Source of the DNA: Acinetobacter chengduensis
GTDB lineage: Bacteria; Pseudomonadota; Gammaproteobacteria; Pseudomonadales; Moraxellaceae
Length of the DNA: 64,000 nucleotides
Direction: 5' to 3'
Assembly (NCBI RefSeq): GCF_003664645.1
Contig: NZ_RCHC01000019.1
Span: 1-64,000 of the forward strand
Shown piece after piece: positions 34,453-43,915 of the stretch (positions within the stretch are counted from its first letter, which is position 1; every line of letters starts with the position of its first letter). The notes under the pieces were generated by a model. That model saw nothing but the letters and a program-made list of their open reading frames with translations. It did no database searches and was not told where the DNA came from. A program made the translations under genes and the position numbers.

Positions 34453-36534
34453 TTACGCTTCAATCGTGATGGCTTGATATAACGCATCATTGGCAATACA
34501 TGCGACCACAATCACATCAATTCCAGACAAAAGCGTACGCTCTAAATCAAGCACATAAGATCCAGCAAGCACAGTCGCTTCAACCATGCTGTTATCTGTA
34601 AATACGGCGCGAATTTTTGCAGGTGCATCCACGTTGCCAGATACGGAGCTTAGGCTTGAATTAAGTGCCGCCGTAAAGGTTGTAATGCCCGTATAAGTCA
34701 AAGTTTTTACCTCATCACCAGATTTAACAGTTACCTGATCACCAGCAACCAAAGCCACGGCTAAAACGTGGTTATATTCACCGTTTAGTACAGTTACAAC
34801 AGTGTCCACACCGCCGGCAGTAATAGTCACTTGAGCCTGCGCAGAAGTACCCAATACGCTTAAGCCATCATTATTGATATACGCCGTAAATTCAGGCATG
34901 AAAGTAACGTTTTTCATAATGCCGTTACATGTAACTTGGATAGACTCGCCCACTTGTAACGCTTCAGGAAGGATTAACTTCCAGCGGTTTTGATCATCGG
35001 TCACTGTTTCAACATTGTTTGCAAACACTTTGCTACCAGACTGTGAAATACCTTCTAGCTGAACGCTGTTTACCGCATGCGCCGTAAACTTAGCGTAGGC
35101 TGTTTGCAGGGATTCATTAGAGTCTGAAATTTGAATAGCAGTAGGATTGCTTAGGGCTGGATTAAATAATGCACTCCATTCACCATCATCAGAAATAGAG
35201 GCTTCAACCGTTGCTCTGTCCACTACATCAACGCGGATCTTCTCACCCGGCTGGCCTTTACCAGTGATTAACGTGCTAGACACGGCTAAAACACTTAAGC
35301 CAATTTTCACATATTGCACTTTAATCTCAGCAGATTGACCTGATACGCTAATTTCTTCATTTTGCATAAAGCTATTAGTTACATGTATTTCCCAATCGCC
35401 TTTACTGTCTGCAATCGCCGTATATGCAGAATTGAGTAATGACGTAATAGATACTGTTTCCGCTGGCTTGGCCTTGCCCTTGATATGAAAAGGCGTTATC
35501 ACTTGAGCAGTAAGCGCAAAAGTTACATTGCTTTCACCTTTGTAAATAAGTGCTCCCGGTGTATGGCCACCAATACCGCCTAAAATCACAACAACAAGTT
35601 GCTCTTGTTCTAGGCCGTTAGGGAAGTCTAGGCGCCATGCCCCGGATGCATCTGCATAAATCGTGGTGTTATCGTTGCGCCCTGTTGACACAAAAACAGC
35701 TTCACGTGGCTCTGCGGTACCTTTGACATATTGGCCATACACTTGGTCTATTTCGACAGAGCCAAGATAGAAAGTTTTGCTTTGGTACTCGCTGGCCACA
35801 CCGTCATATTGCAACCAAATATCAAGCGTAGAGCCATGCAAAAGCCCCATTTCTGGCAATACAATCGAAAATTCACCTTCAGCATTCACTTTACCGCTAT
35901 GCGTCCAGCCTTCAGAACTTACATGTACGACTGCACGCTTATCTACAGCTGTGCCTGTAACTGTTTTCCCGTCTTTGCTAATGTCGAAGGTAAATGAGGG
36001 ATTAAAAGGCGATTCGTCTTTGTGCTGAATATTAAATTCAATGACTTGGCTTAATTCAGATCCATTGATCACAAAAATATTGTTTTCACCCAACTGTAAG
36101 TGCTCAGCTGTGAGCTCTTGCTCCCAAGTGCCTTCTGTTTTAGGGGTTACGGCGATGCTGGTGCCGTCTTCTAGTAGGATTTGAACTGTAGTGCCAACGG
36201 GTGCCGTTCCGCTAAACTTCATTAAAACGGCGTCATAATTCGCCGTAAATTTAATTAAGCTACCATCTGTCGCCGTACCATCAATATTTTTAAAATCAAA
36301 AGCATTTGTGCCGATTAAGTTATTGGCCACATTCAAAATACGGCGTATCAATCGGCCGTCTATTTCACCTTTTGCATCCAAAACATAAGTTTTGCCATTT
36401 TGCAGATTAACCAAGTTTTTAGTTTCTAAAACAACGGTGTCACCATCCGTTAATTTAATTTCATTGGTAATCTGCTGGCTTTCACTATTTACAACTGTTG
36501 TTACTGTGTGGGTTAACTCTTGTCCAGCGTCCAT
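34453..36534 (-). CDS. Ig-like repeat adhesin / tail-associated fibre (about 693 aa)
   Basis: Built of at least seven beta-sandwich modules of 80-90 aa with recurrent patterns: GTAPVGTTVQILLEDGT, GTWEQELTAEHLQLGEN, GQPGEKIRVDVVDRATVEA, DGEWSALF. These are typical of bacterial Ig-like (Big) domains that decorate phage tails and bind cell-surface sugars. I prefer the ATG at 36534 over the GTG at 36570 because it restores the usual 55-70 base distance to the late promoter. There is no signal peptide, so it is a virion part rather than a secreted adhesin. Confidence 0.75.
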   Translation of the reverse strand: MDAGQELTHTVTTVVNSESQQITNEIKLTDGDTVVLETKNLVNLQNGKTYVLDAKGEIDGRLIRRILNVANNLIGTNAFDFKNIDGTATDGSLIKFTANYDAVLMKFSGTAPVGTTVQILLEDGTSIAVTPKTEGTWEQELTAEHLQLGENNIFVINGSELSQVIEFNIQHKDESPFNPSFTFDISKDGKTVTGTAVDKRAVVHVSSEGWTHSGKVNAEGEFSIVLPEMGLLHGSTLDIWLQYDGVASEYQSKTFYLGSVEIDQVYGQYVKGTAEPREAVFVSTGRNDNTTIYADASGAWRLDFPNGLEQEQLVVVILGGIGGHTPGALIYKGESNVTFALTAQVITPFHIKGKAKPAETVSITSLLNSAYTAIADSKGDWEIHVTNSFMQNEEISVSGQSAEIKVQYVKIGLSVLAVSSTLITGKGQPGEKIRVDVVDRATVEASISDDGEWSALFNPALSNPTAIQISDSNESLQTAYAKFTAHAVNSVQLEGISQSGSKVFANNVETVTDDQNRWKLILPEALQVGESIQVTCNGIMKNVTFMPEFTAYINNDGLSVLGTSAQAQVTITAGGVDTVVTVLNGEYNHVLAVALVAGDQVTVKSGDEVKTLTYTGITTFTAALNSSLSSVSGNVDAPAKIRAVFTDNSMVEATVLAGSYVLDLERTLLSGIDVIVVACIANDALYQAITIEA

Positions 36535-36587
36535 AACACTATCCAATTTAAAAGATAGTGTTATTTTCACGTGTACGTTAAACAGCT

Positions 36588-36602
36588 ATTTTTTTCGTTC
36601 CC
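36588..36602 (-). promoter_or_regulatory. putative phage late promoter
   Basis: GGGAACGAAAAAAATAGC on the minus strand just after the end of fibre gene 1. Confidence 0.65.
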
Positions 36603-36604
36603 GC

Positions 36605-38632
36605 TTATAAAAAAGTGATAACTGCAAAACCGTCAGCACCATTTTCACCGTGGTTAAGTGTTTCTGTCCACCCGGCGCCAGCCTTGCCAACGTCCAGATC
36701 AATTGTGACTTGAGATTTTGCCGTGTTTTGTACCTTGGCCCGAATATAGCCACCTGTACCGCCAGATCCTCCACCGGATCGACTCTCATCACCAATACCC
36801 CATGCACCCGTACCGCCATCATTTGAGTCGCTATAACCCAAAGATGAGTATCCTATTGTTCGGGTTTGTGGCGACCATCTGTTTACGATGCCGTGTATAC
36901 CGTCCTTATTTTCTTCAATAGTGATCAGCAGATCGTCCTGTTTTGAAACATTAATTTTGTTTGTCCCTCCTGGACCACCTTCGCCCTCACTCATGTGTGA
37001 GCCATTACCCCACCAGCCACCAATACCGCCGATGCCACCGCCAGCCAATAGCGTTTTTAATGCTGTCTTCAGCTGTGTGTCGCCACCATTTTCACCCGGG
37101 CAAAGAAAACTAACACCCGTATAGCGTGAGCCACCGCCACCGCCACCAGCACCGAATAATTCAACAATAATTGTTTGTTCTGGCTCAATCGTGATTTTAT
37201 GTTGGCCAACACGGTAAATTTTCTTCTGCTGTTCTGGCTCTTTCATAAATACCGCCCAGTTAACCTTGCCTGTATAGGCCACTTGGCTTGTATCAGCACG
37301 GTTAAACACTGAAACTTTAAACTTGTCTGTTTCGCGTGTGATCTTCCATGCTTCGTGCATGCCCTCTGGTGTAACCATCAGTACATAGCTTGGATTGTTA
37401 AAATCCCATTTCACGCCATCCGGTCGATTAATCTGGAAGTCTCCATTTTCTGATACACCAGACATAAGAACACCCGGAAACATTGCAGGTACGGCGCCCG
37501 CTTTCTTCTCTAAAATGGCAAAACTTACATCCCCGCTGTAGCTAGTACGATCACGGCCCGTACGATTGAAAATTGCCGCTTTAAATTTGCTTGATTCGCG
37601 AGTAATAGACCAAGCCTCATGTACCCCAGCTGGACACATCAAGAAAACGCACTGCGAATAGTCCACGTCCGTATTGTTTGGGCGCTTTACCTCAAGGCTA
37701 CCAGAACTGCTTTGTACGCCACTTGCAAGTAATTCCGGCATAAGTAGGCCCGCCAGTTCCAAATCATCGGCTAACGGCAATACAAGCCAATTCAAGGCGC
37801 CTGAATATCCCACGCGATTGATGAGTGAGCGATTAAAGACTGAAAATGTGAATTTCTTTGCCTCACGTGAAATATTCCACGCCTCATGTGCACTTTCCGG
37901 ATTGATTAACACCGGGTATTTATTGAGTAAACTGCCGTTAAAATTATCTAGTGTTATGGTGTTATTGCTACCCGCAACCATCAAGCCAGCAAAGCATTCA
38001 AAGCTCAATAGGCCAACATATAGCCCCATTAAGCGCGAAATCATGTCCAGATATTCTTTTATTGCACTATCCGCTTCAGTTCTCATTGCATATTGCGGGT
38101 GAGGATTTTCCACGGCCAAGTGATCAGTGATAACGCTGGCCATAAATTTAATATATTGCGGATGCGGGTTTTTATGTTGTGTATGCAATGCAATTAAAGC
38201 TTGCAGTAGTTGCTGTTGATGAGAAAAGGCTAATTTTATTTTTTGGCCAAATGGGATTTGATCCATTGCTAAGGATACGGCGAACGTAAAATAAACGCCT
38301 ACTTGCGTTTTGAAAAAATGGCCAGCTGGTTGGGAGGCGATTGCAAATAGCTCCCCATCCAGATCGTACAAACCCAATTCAGTGACGGCTTTCTCTTGCT
38401 CAACACGCCCTAAGACTGTAAGCACTAAGCGATGATGGTCAGTATCAACATAGCTATTTAAAATTGGAAAATCGCCCCATGGCATTGCCATTGAGCCAGT
38501 ATGAGCAGATTGCTCATAATTGCCAGAGCCAAGGCTTACATGTGATAAAAACGCTTCTAGCCCACTGCTCTGATACTTGAGCATTTTACGAAGCGCCGTA
38601 TCTTGAATTGATAAAACAATTACGTCAGACAT
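36605..38632 (-). CDS. tail fibre 1: collar-type N-terminus, three HEAW repeats, glycine-rich tip
   Basis: About 675 aa from the ATG at 38632 (MSDVIVLSIQ), chosen by alignment with the paralogue and by promoter spacing. Residues 1-160 match phage tail-collar fibre N-termini (LTVLGRVEQEKAVTELGLYD, GELFAIASQPAGHFF). Two H-x8-NPHPQY motifs follow. Three 40-residue repeats have the form ...PE..HEAW.I.RE..KF...FNR....YSG.VNWAV. The C-terminal 190 residues are Gly-rich (GAGGGGGG, LLAGGGIGGIGGWWGNGS), like glycine-rich adhesin tips. Host receptor binding is the likely role. Confidence 0.85.
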   Translation of the reverse strand: MSDVIVLSIQDTALRKMLKYQSSGLEAFLSHVSLGSGNYEQSAHTGSMAMPWGDFPILNSYVDTDHHRLVLTVLGRVEQEKAVTELGLYDLDGELFAIASQPAGHFFKTQVGVYFTFAVSLAMDQIPFGQKIKLAFSHQQQLLQALIALHTQHKNPHPQYIKFMASVITDHLAVENPHPQYAMRTEADSAIKEYLDMISRLMGLYVGLLSFECFAGLMVAGSNNTITLDNFNGSLLNKYPVLINPESAHEAWNISREAKKFTFSVFNRSLINRVGYSGALNWLVLPLADDLELAGLLMPELLASGVQSSSGSLEVKRPNNTDVDYSQCVFLMCPAGVHEAWSITRESSKFKAAIFNRTGRDRTSYSGDVSFAILEKKAGAVPAMFPGVLMSGVSENGDFQINRPDGVKWDFNNPSYVLMVTPEGMHEAWKITRETDKFKVSVFNRADTSQVAYTGKVNWAVFMKEPEQQKKIYRVGQHKITIEPEQTIIVELFGAGGGGGGSRYTGVSFLCPGENGGDTQLKTALKTLLAGGGIGGIGGWWGNGSHMSEGEGGPGGTNKINVSKQDDLLITIEENKDGIHGIVNRWSPQTRTIGYSSLGYSDSNDGGTGAWGIGDESRSGGGSGGTGGYIRAKVQNTAKSQVTIDLDVGKAGAGWTETLNHGENGADGFAVITFL

Positions 38633-38688
38633 AGGAATAAAACTGGTTTTGATAGATGACATAAGTATTTGCCACCCACAAAACCAAA

Positions 38689-38703
38689 TTTATTTTTGTT
38701 CCA
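38689..38703 (-). promoter_or_regulatory. putative phage late promoter
   Basis: TGGAACAAAAATAAATTTGG on the minus strand; the first G of GGGAAC is T here, as in the promoters at 40814, 42481 and 53899. Confidence 0.6.
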
Positions 38704-38713
38704 GCGATTAAAA

Positions 38714-40762
38714 TTAGACTTCCTCTAAAACAATCGCAAAGCCGATACCGCCATCATTACCTAAGTTTTGAGTAATACCGCGTGCACCCGGCTTACCTAC
38801 AGACAAATCAAATTCGATACTTTGATCACTTGTATTTTCAAATTCGATAAGCAAATAGCCACCCGATCCGCCACCGCCACCGTATGACCAATCCTCATCA
38901 CCAACACCACGGCCACCAGTACCGCCGGCATTACTTTCGCTTAATCCAGAATCCAAAGAAGTGGCCACGCCACCCGGTTGGGTTATAGATCGGTTTCCAA
39001 TAATCGCGGCATTACCTGCCACATTTCTTAAGATCTTCATTCCAGCGAGTAGGTTGCTAACAATATTTTCGCCACCTTTACCCCCTTCACCATTAATAAA
39101 TGAAGATCCATTGCCCCAAATACCGCCAGTCCCCCCAAATCCGCCACCAGCTTCAAGCACAAGGGATGATTTAGTTATTTTGGTTGATCCAGCATTACCA
39201 CCGTCAACCGGCCCCGTTTGCGTAGACCGCCGCGATGCGCCACCGCCACCGCCTGGACCATATAAAGCAAATCTGACCACACGGCCCACGGGTACCACAA
39301 TCTTATGGCTACCTTCATAATAAACCGTGCGTTTCATCGGTCGCTCAATAGCAAATACGGCCCAGCTCACTTTCCCGGTATAAGTCGTACGATTAGATCC
39401 AGATCGACTAAACACACTCACCTCAAAACCAGCACTTGTACGCTTTATTGTCCATCCTTCATGACTACTTTCAGGCGTGATCACTGGGAAATATGTTGGA
39501 TTGGTAAAATCATGGCCAGCAGGTGCCGGGATCACAAAATCTCCACTACTTGCAACACCTGTTGTTAGGTTTAATGGGTAGTTTGACCGAGTAGCGCTTG
39601 GCACAGCATTTACTTTAAATAAAGCCCAATTAATACGGCCTGCATAAGTCGCACGGCTAACGCCAGATCGGTTAAACACATCAATTGTTATGCTGTCGTC
39701 TTTACGCGTGATAGACCATCCCTCGTGCTCACCTTCTGGACAGACAAGTACGGCCAATTGATCACTTGTATATTTCAAGTCATCTGAAGCAATACGCTGG
39801 ATCGTAGGATTTTGCCCGGCTTCAATCGTCCCTGCTTTAATCATGTTGGCCAGCTGATCTGTTTGGCCAGCCAAGCCATTTTTATTTAAAAGTTTCGCCG
39901 TATCGATTACGGCGTAGTTACTGCGCCCCAAATAATCAACGCGATTCGTCCCTGAACGGTCGTAAATGCTCGTTGTGATTCGCTCCGCTTCGCGTATAGA
40001 GCTCCATCCCTCATGCTGTGACTCTGGTGTAAACAAATAAACCATGGACGTGTCTGCATAAGAGAAAATAGCGCCCTTTTTACGTTCCGCTACCGCCTTA
40101 CTCGCCGTATCGTAACCGCACGCCAATGCAGGCGGGAAAATGAATGCTGTCACATCCAGCAATACACCAACTTTTTCATCAAGCTCAGCCATTTTTTCGG
40201 CTAGATATGATTTTTTAGCATATTGCGGATGCGGATCTTCATCGGCCAAATGTTCACGCATAAGCTGGCGCGAAAATTCTTTGTATTGCGGATGGGGATC
40301 TGTCTCAGCCAAATGGGCATTCATCACTTGCAGAGCTTGGCCTGCGGTACCATCTGACACAACAGTAATATTCTTGGCCAGATCTTCAGATTTGAGCAGT
40401 AAGCCCATGCTGGCCACAAAATCAATGCCCGGGTATAAGCGGAAATAAGAGCCAGTAGGCTGGGAGGCTACAGCAAATAAAACGCCTTTATCCGTATATA
40501 GGCCCACTTCACTTACATTTTTTTCAGCGCTATAACTCATGATCACAGTGAAGCGTAAAGCAAAGCTTTCCAGCTCTATACCGCCTGCTGATATCGTTTT
40601 TTGAGTAAATTCCGCAGATAACGCCGTACGGGTTACGGCGGGCTGATATTGCCCTGATCCAAGCCCGATTTTTGATATTAAAAGCTTAATTCCTTTGGCT
40701 TTAGCATCAAAAAATGCATCGCGCCCCGCATTCGTTACAATAAATTCAATGGGATTTGCCAT
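38714..40762 (-). CDS. tail fibre 2, paralogue of fibre 1
   Basis: About 682 aa from the ATG at 40762 (MANPIEFIVTNAGRDAF), with AAGG eight bases upstream; earlier starts run into the promoter. Same layout as fibre 1: collar-type domain (GLYTDKGVLFAVASQPTGSYF), two DPHPQY motifs (ETDPHPQYKEF and DEDPHPQYAKK), three HEGW repeats, and a Gly-rich tip (GPGGGGGASRR, EAGGGFGGTGGIWGNGSS). Tip sequences diverge more than the scaffold. The pair may give two receptor specificities or a hetero-assembly. Confidence 0.85.
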   Translation of the reverse strand: MANPIEFIVTNAGRDAFFDAKAKGIKLLISKIGLGSGQYQPAVTRTALSAEFTQKTISAGGIELESFALRFTVIMSYSAEKNVSEVGLYTDKGVLFAVASQPTGSYFRLYPGIDFVASMGLLLKSEDLAKNITVVSDGTAGQALQVMNAHLAETDPHPQYKEFSRQLMREHLADEDPHPQYAKKSYLAEKMAELDEKVGVLLDVTAFIFPPALACGYDTASKAVAERKKGAIFSYADTSMVYLFTPESQHEGWSSIREAERITTSIYDRSGTNRVDYLGRSNYAVIDTAKLLNKNGLAGQTDQLANMIKAGTIEAGQNPTIQRIASDDLKYTSDQLAVLVCPEGEHEGWSITRKDDSITIDVFNRSGVSRATYAGRINWALFKVNAVPSATRSNYPLNLTTGVASSGDFVIPAPAGHDFTNPTYFPVITPESSHEGWTIKRTSAGFEVSVFSRSGSNRTTYTGKVSWAVFAIERPMKRTVYYEGSHKIVVPVGRVVRFALYGPGGGGGASRRSTQTGPVDGGNAGSTKITKSSLVLEAGGGFGGTGGIWGNGSSFINGEGGKGGENIVSNLLAGMKILRNVAGNAAIIGNRSITQPGGVATSLDSGLSESNAGGTGGRGVGDEDWSYGGGGGSGGYLLIEFENTSDQSIEFDLSVGKPGARGITQNLGNDGGIGFAIVLEEV

Positions 40763-40813
40763 TTCAATAACCTTTAAAATAATGCTGTTATTGTCACGGC
40801 GCCATGATTGGCC

Positions 40814-40829
40814 TTTTATTTTTGTTCCA
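40814..40829 (-). promoter_or_regulatory. putative phage late promoter
   Basis: TGGAACAAAAATAAAAGGCC on the minus strand, identical over 20 bases to the terminase promoter at 42477-42496. Confidence 0.6.
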
Positions 40830-40841
40830 CTTCTAATGGCA

Positions 40842-42425
40842 TCAATCAATATCTTCAGCTAAGCGCTTAAGTTCCTCCAATTCAAGACGCGCCACTTCAG
40901 CGGCGGACACGGCCGGATTGGCACCACGCCCTTCGTCTTCCACTTCGTAGTGATCATAATCATCATAAGCCGGGGTAAAGTTAATACTCTCCATGAACAT
41001 AAAGGCCAATGTATCGACCATATCGGGAGACTTTAAGCCCTTAGAGCGCATTTCTTCTTTTGATAGAACTTTATAGCGACTTCGATCATCAAACGTGTAA
41101 GGGATACGCGTTACTTGTTCTTCAAACTTGGCTCTATGGCGAATCGTTTGGATTTTTAAGCGGTTTTGAGCAATTGCACGGCCCAGACATACGTTAGCCT
41201 GTGCACGGCGGTTCACATACAGCTTTTTATTGGCGTTTTCAAAACACTCACCGCCCCAGTGAATTTCCCTAAAAAAGATATTACGTGACCGTAAATTTTG
41301 CGCTAAGCCAATACCTGCGCCGTTTGCATCAAGCAAAATCGTTAAGTTTGGATAACGGATTAAGCTTTCTTCAATGCAAGCCGTCATTGCATGCAGGTCA
41401 GCGCGGTTATTACACATTGGTATATCGATTACATCGACTCGCCGTGCTAAATCACCATAATGCGCATTACCCCACACCTTAGCGATTACGATCACGCTAT
41501 CGTCACGGCCCACACCGCCACCCACATCGACAGAGCATACATAGCCAAAGCCGGTATGCTTTTTCATTACTGCCCGTTTGCGGTTATACATCCCTTCAGC
41601 TTGCGATTGAGTTACCAAATACTCGTTCGCACGATCCGGAAAAATACCCCGGATACGAATCATATATTGTGGATCATCACGCGTGCCGTATTGCTTTAGC
41701 GACTCCTTAAGCTTTTCAATCGAAACAATCGGTGAACGCTCACCATTGAATGTAAGTGCATTCCAAACACCGCCAGAACGCATAGATAGTTTGTGATGGG
41801 TATCAAAGAAAAAACCGCTTGATTTTGCTGGCTGGGAAGTCAAACACGCACGGTTATTTTTATGCGTCAAGGCACCCATTGCCACATCCATTACGGCGTT
41901 ATCAATACCGCAGGCCTCATCACCCCATAAGAAGTAGTTATCACCGTGCTGGCCGGCTAAGTTTGTTGGCTGGTTTTTTGGTGCTGTTTTAGCGATAACA
42001 TGCCAAGTCTTATCATGCCCTTTTATATAAACCGTTTCGGCCAATACGGTTACATAATCCGCTAACCACGACAGATGCGTAGTCTTTAAGCGCGAAAGAC
42101 AGATTGAAATTTCTTTCCAGACTAATTTCCTTAGCTGATCAATTTGTGGCGCCGTAAACATCATTACAGAGTCTTCAAAAAACAGCAGGTGCCAGAGCGC
42201 AATAATCCCAGCAGAACGGGTTTTACCCGTACCATGTCCAGACGCAACAGAAGTACGTGAGCCATCACGTGCCACGGATAAAAACAGCAATTGCTGTTGC
42301 CATGTCACTTCTTGCCCCGCTTCTTTGGTCATGTTTAGACCTTCAACGGCAAAGCGGAAAATATCGTACCGATACCGCAAGCACGCCTCCCGCCATTCTG
42401 GGAGGCTCTTTAAATCCTTCAGCAC
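40842..42425 (-). CDS. terminase large subunit (PacB/TerL-type)
   Basis: About 527 aa. Walker A GHGTGKT at residues 63-69, Walker B FLWGDEA near 166-172, and a C-terminal RNase-H-fold nuclease with CSVDVGGGVGRDDSV, TILLDANGAGIG and DMVDTLAFMF holding the acidic metal ligands. It pumps DNA into the prohead and cuts at headful. The GTG at 42425 is the best start by promoter spacing; its AGG lies within a hairpin. An adjacent small subunit is not obvious: the 55934-56809 product is a distant candidate, and the 42513-43070 product is unassigned. Confidence 0.93.
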   Translation of the reverse strand: MLKDLKSLPEWREACLRYRYDIFRFAVEGLNMTKEAGQEVTWQQQLLFLSVARDGSRTSVASGHGTGKTRSAGIIALWHLLFFEDSVMMFTAPQIDQLRKLVWKEISICLSRLKTTHLSWLADYVTVLAETVYIKGHDKTWHVIAKTAPKNQPTNLAGQHGDNYFLWGDEACGIDNAVMDVAMGALTHKNNRACLTSQPAKSSGFFFDTHHKLSMRSGGVWNALTFNGERSPIVSIEKLKESLKQYGTRDDPQYMIRIRGIFPDRANEYLVTQSQAEGMYNRKRAVMKKHTGFGYVCSVDVGGGVGRDDSVIVIAKVWGNAHYGDLARRVDVIDIPMCNNRADLHAMTACIEESLIRYPNLTILLDANGAGIGLAQNLRSRNIFFREIHWGGECFENANKKLYVNRRAQANVCLGRAIAQNRLKIQTIRHRAKFEEQVTRIPYTFDDRSRYKVLSKEEMRSKGLKSPDMVDTLAFMFMESINFTPAYDDYDHYEVEDEGRGANPAVSAAEVARLELEELKRLAEDID

Positions 42426-42462
42426 AAAAAAAAGACCTATAAGCACCAGCTTATAAGTCTAT
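42423..42462 (-). promoter_or_regulatory. leader hairpin/terminator at the terminase start
   Basis: GACTTATAAGC-TGGT-GCTTATAGGTC is an 11-bp stem (one G-U) followed by eight T and immediately by the GTG start. It lies between the late promoter and the gene. It looks like an intrinsic terminator, and its 3' arm holds the only SD-like AGG. It could attenuate transcription or hide the ribosome site of the terminase gene. Confidence 0.65.
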
Positions 42463-42480
42463 GAACAGCCTGATAGGCCT

Positions 42481-42496
42481 TTTATTTTTGTTCCAC
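42481..42496 (-). promoter_or_regulatory. putative late promoter of the terminase gene
   Basis: TGGAACAAAAATAAAAGGCC on the minus strand, about 55 bases before the GTG and upstream of the leader hairpin. Confidence 0.6.
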
Positions 42497-42512
42497 TGTT
42501 TGAAACAAGGTA

Positions 42513-43070
42513 TTAAATGGTGAAAGGTTCGTCTAAATCCATGCTATCCGCGCCGTATTCTTGGGGTTCTAGGCTCTGTTCAATCTGATTAGCAAAAGAG
42601 AAGTTGGCCAAAGCACGCATGGCACCCCAGCAGGCCAACAAGATGCAGATATGGCCGTTTTGTGCTTCTGTTGAAATATCCCATACGGCGCCATTCTTAA
42701 CGTCTAGTCGGCGTTGCTGTAATACGTTCTCTGGGTTGAATTTACCCATCACCGCCGGGTCAATCTTTAATAGCTTATTTGCATCACGCATTTGATAAGC
42801 CCGGACAATTTCCGCCATGTGTTCACTTTCCTTAAAAAGCAAATCCCACTTTTCAAAAACGTCTGGCGAATCTGTAATAATTACAGTGTGGCCAGCACGC
42901 TTTTTCTGCTTCAGTAGCTCCAATAAGCTGTAATCTTTTTTTGGCGGATGAAATGGCTTTTCATCACTGATATAAAGCAAGCCTGTTTCAGCATTTAAGG
43001 TTGCTACAAGTCGAGTCGGTGGCCCTTGGTAACTGTTCACCCGGGTGTCCAAAATCATTGTATTGCTCAT
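42513..43070 (-). CDS. late protein before terminase (185 aa)
   Basis: Overlaps the previous gene by four bases. The first half is beta-rich (RLVATLNAETGLLYISDEKP), and the C-terminal half is helical, ending in an acidic YGADSMDLDEPF. No HTH is obvious, so a small-terminase assignment is not supported despite the position. Probably a head or connector protein. Confidence 0.55.
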   Translation of the reverse strand: MSNTMILDTRVNSYQGPPTRLVATLNAETGLLYISDEKPFHPPKKDYSLLELLKQKKRAGHTVIITDSPDVFEKWDLLFKESEHMAEIVRAYQMRDANKLLKIDPAVMGKFNPENVLQQRRLDVKNGAVWDISTEAQNGHICILLACWGAMRALANFSFANQIEQSLEPQEYGADSMDLDEPFTI

Positions 43071-43915
43071 ATCTTCACACGCTCCACTTTACGCTCACCA
43101 GAGACACTATCTACACTCGCACGTAGCACAGATGGTTCTAACGTTTCATCCTTCAAATCAGCTTCAACAATGACGCCCCATTCTTGTGGCTTGCCCGGTT
43201 CAAACTCAAACGGATCTCGCCCGCCCATGTCTACGCCTTCGCCGTACTCGTCCTTCCCATCCTCATCATATAAACCAACGACTTGAGGGATTAGCCCGGC
43301 CACTTGAAAATCAACGGTATTTACGGACATATTATTTTGTCCCGTTGGGATGCTGTCTGGATACAAGCTATTTTCTAAAATAGTTAAATCCCATTCATCT
43401 TTCACGCCGTCCCCCAATTCACAGACGGCTTTAATACGGCGCTTAAAATCATCCGTCATATACGCACAGAATTGATTAATGACGCTTTGGCAGGTATCAC
43501 CCTCTGCACACACAAAAGCCAGCTGAATGCGAAACTGGTGTGGGATTGTTCGCAGTTTAACTTTTCGGTTTTGAGGATCTGTTGGCACTGTCGTATTCAC
43601 CCAGTAAGGCGTCCCGCGTATGGCGGATACTTCAGGCGGGCTTACCATTTGTGCAATGGCCACAAACAGCACCGGCAATGGAGCAACATAGCCCTTCGTT
43701 GTTTCTTGCTGTCTGTATTTAGCCAGCATCCCATCCACATCATCAATCATTCGCGATGGTGCCACTTTTATGGCGTCCCGAATCGGCAAATCTTTCCAAT
43801 GTTTAAACGCCTTGGTATCCGGCATTGTCCATAGCTTAAAATCAATCAATAGGCGCCCAATAGCACCTTTGACTGATTCAAGTGAAGACTTCCGGCTTTC
43901 TCGCCATTCCATCAT
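43067..43915 (-). CDS. late structural protein (282 aa)
   Basis: Overlaps both neighbours by four bases. The centre reads RTIPHQFRIQLAFVCAEGDT and NQFCAYMTDDFKRRIKAVCE, followed by VNTVDFQVAGLIPQ, a pattern that suits tail-completion or neck proteins. The C-terminus is acidic and probably disordered. Function is not proven; the same operon encodes the likely prohead protease. Confidence 0.55.
   Translation of the reverse strand: MMEWRESRKSSLESVKGAIGRLLIDFKLWTMPDTKAFKHWKDLPIRDAIKVAPSRMIDDVDGMLAKYRQQETTKGYVAPLPVLFVAIAQMVSPPEVSAIRGTPYWVNTTVPTDPQNRKVKLRTIPHQFRIQLAFVCAEGDTCQSVINQFCAYMTDDFKRRIKAVCELGDGVKDEWDLTILENSLYPDSIPTGQNNMSVNTVDFQVAGLIPQVVGLYDEDGKDEYGEGVDMGGRDPFEFEPGKPQEWGVIVEADLKDETLEPSVLRASVDSVSGERKVERVKI

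Noticed and set aside
42513..43070. Small terminase subunit next to TerL
   Set aside because: No helix-turn-helix or oligomerisation pattern is visible; position alone is not enough.
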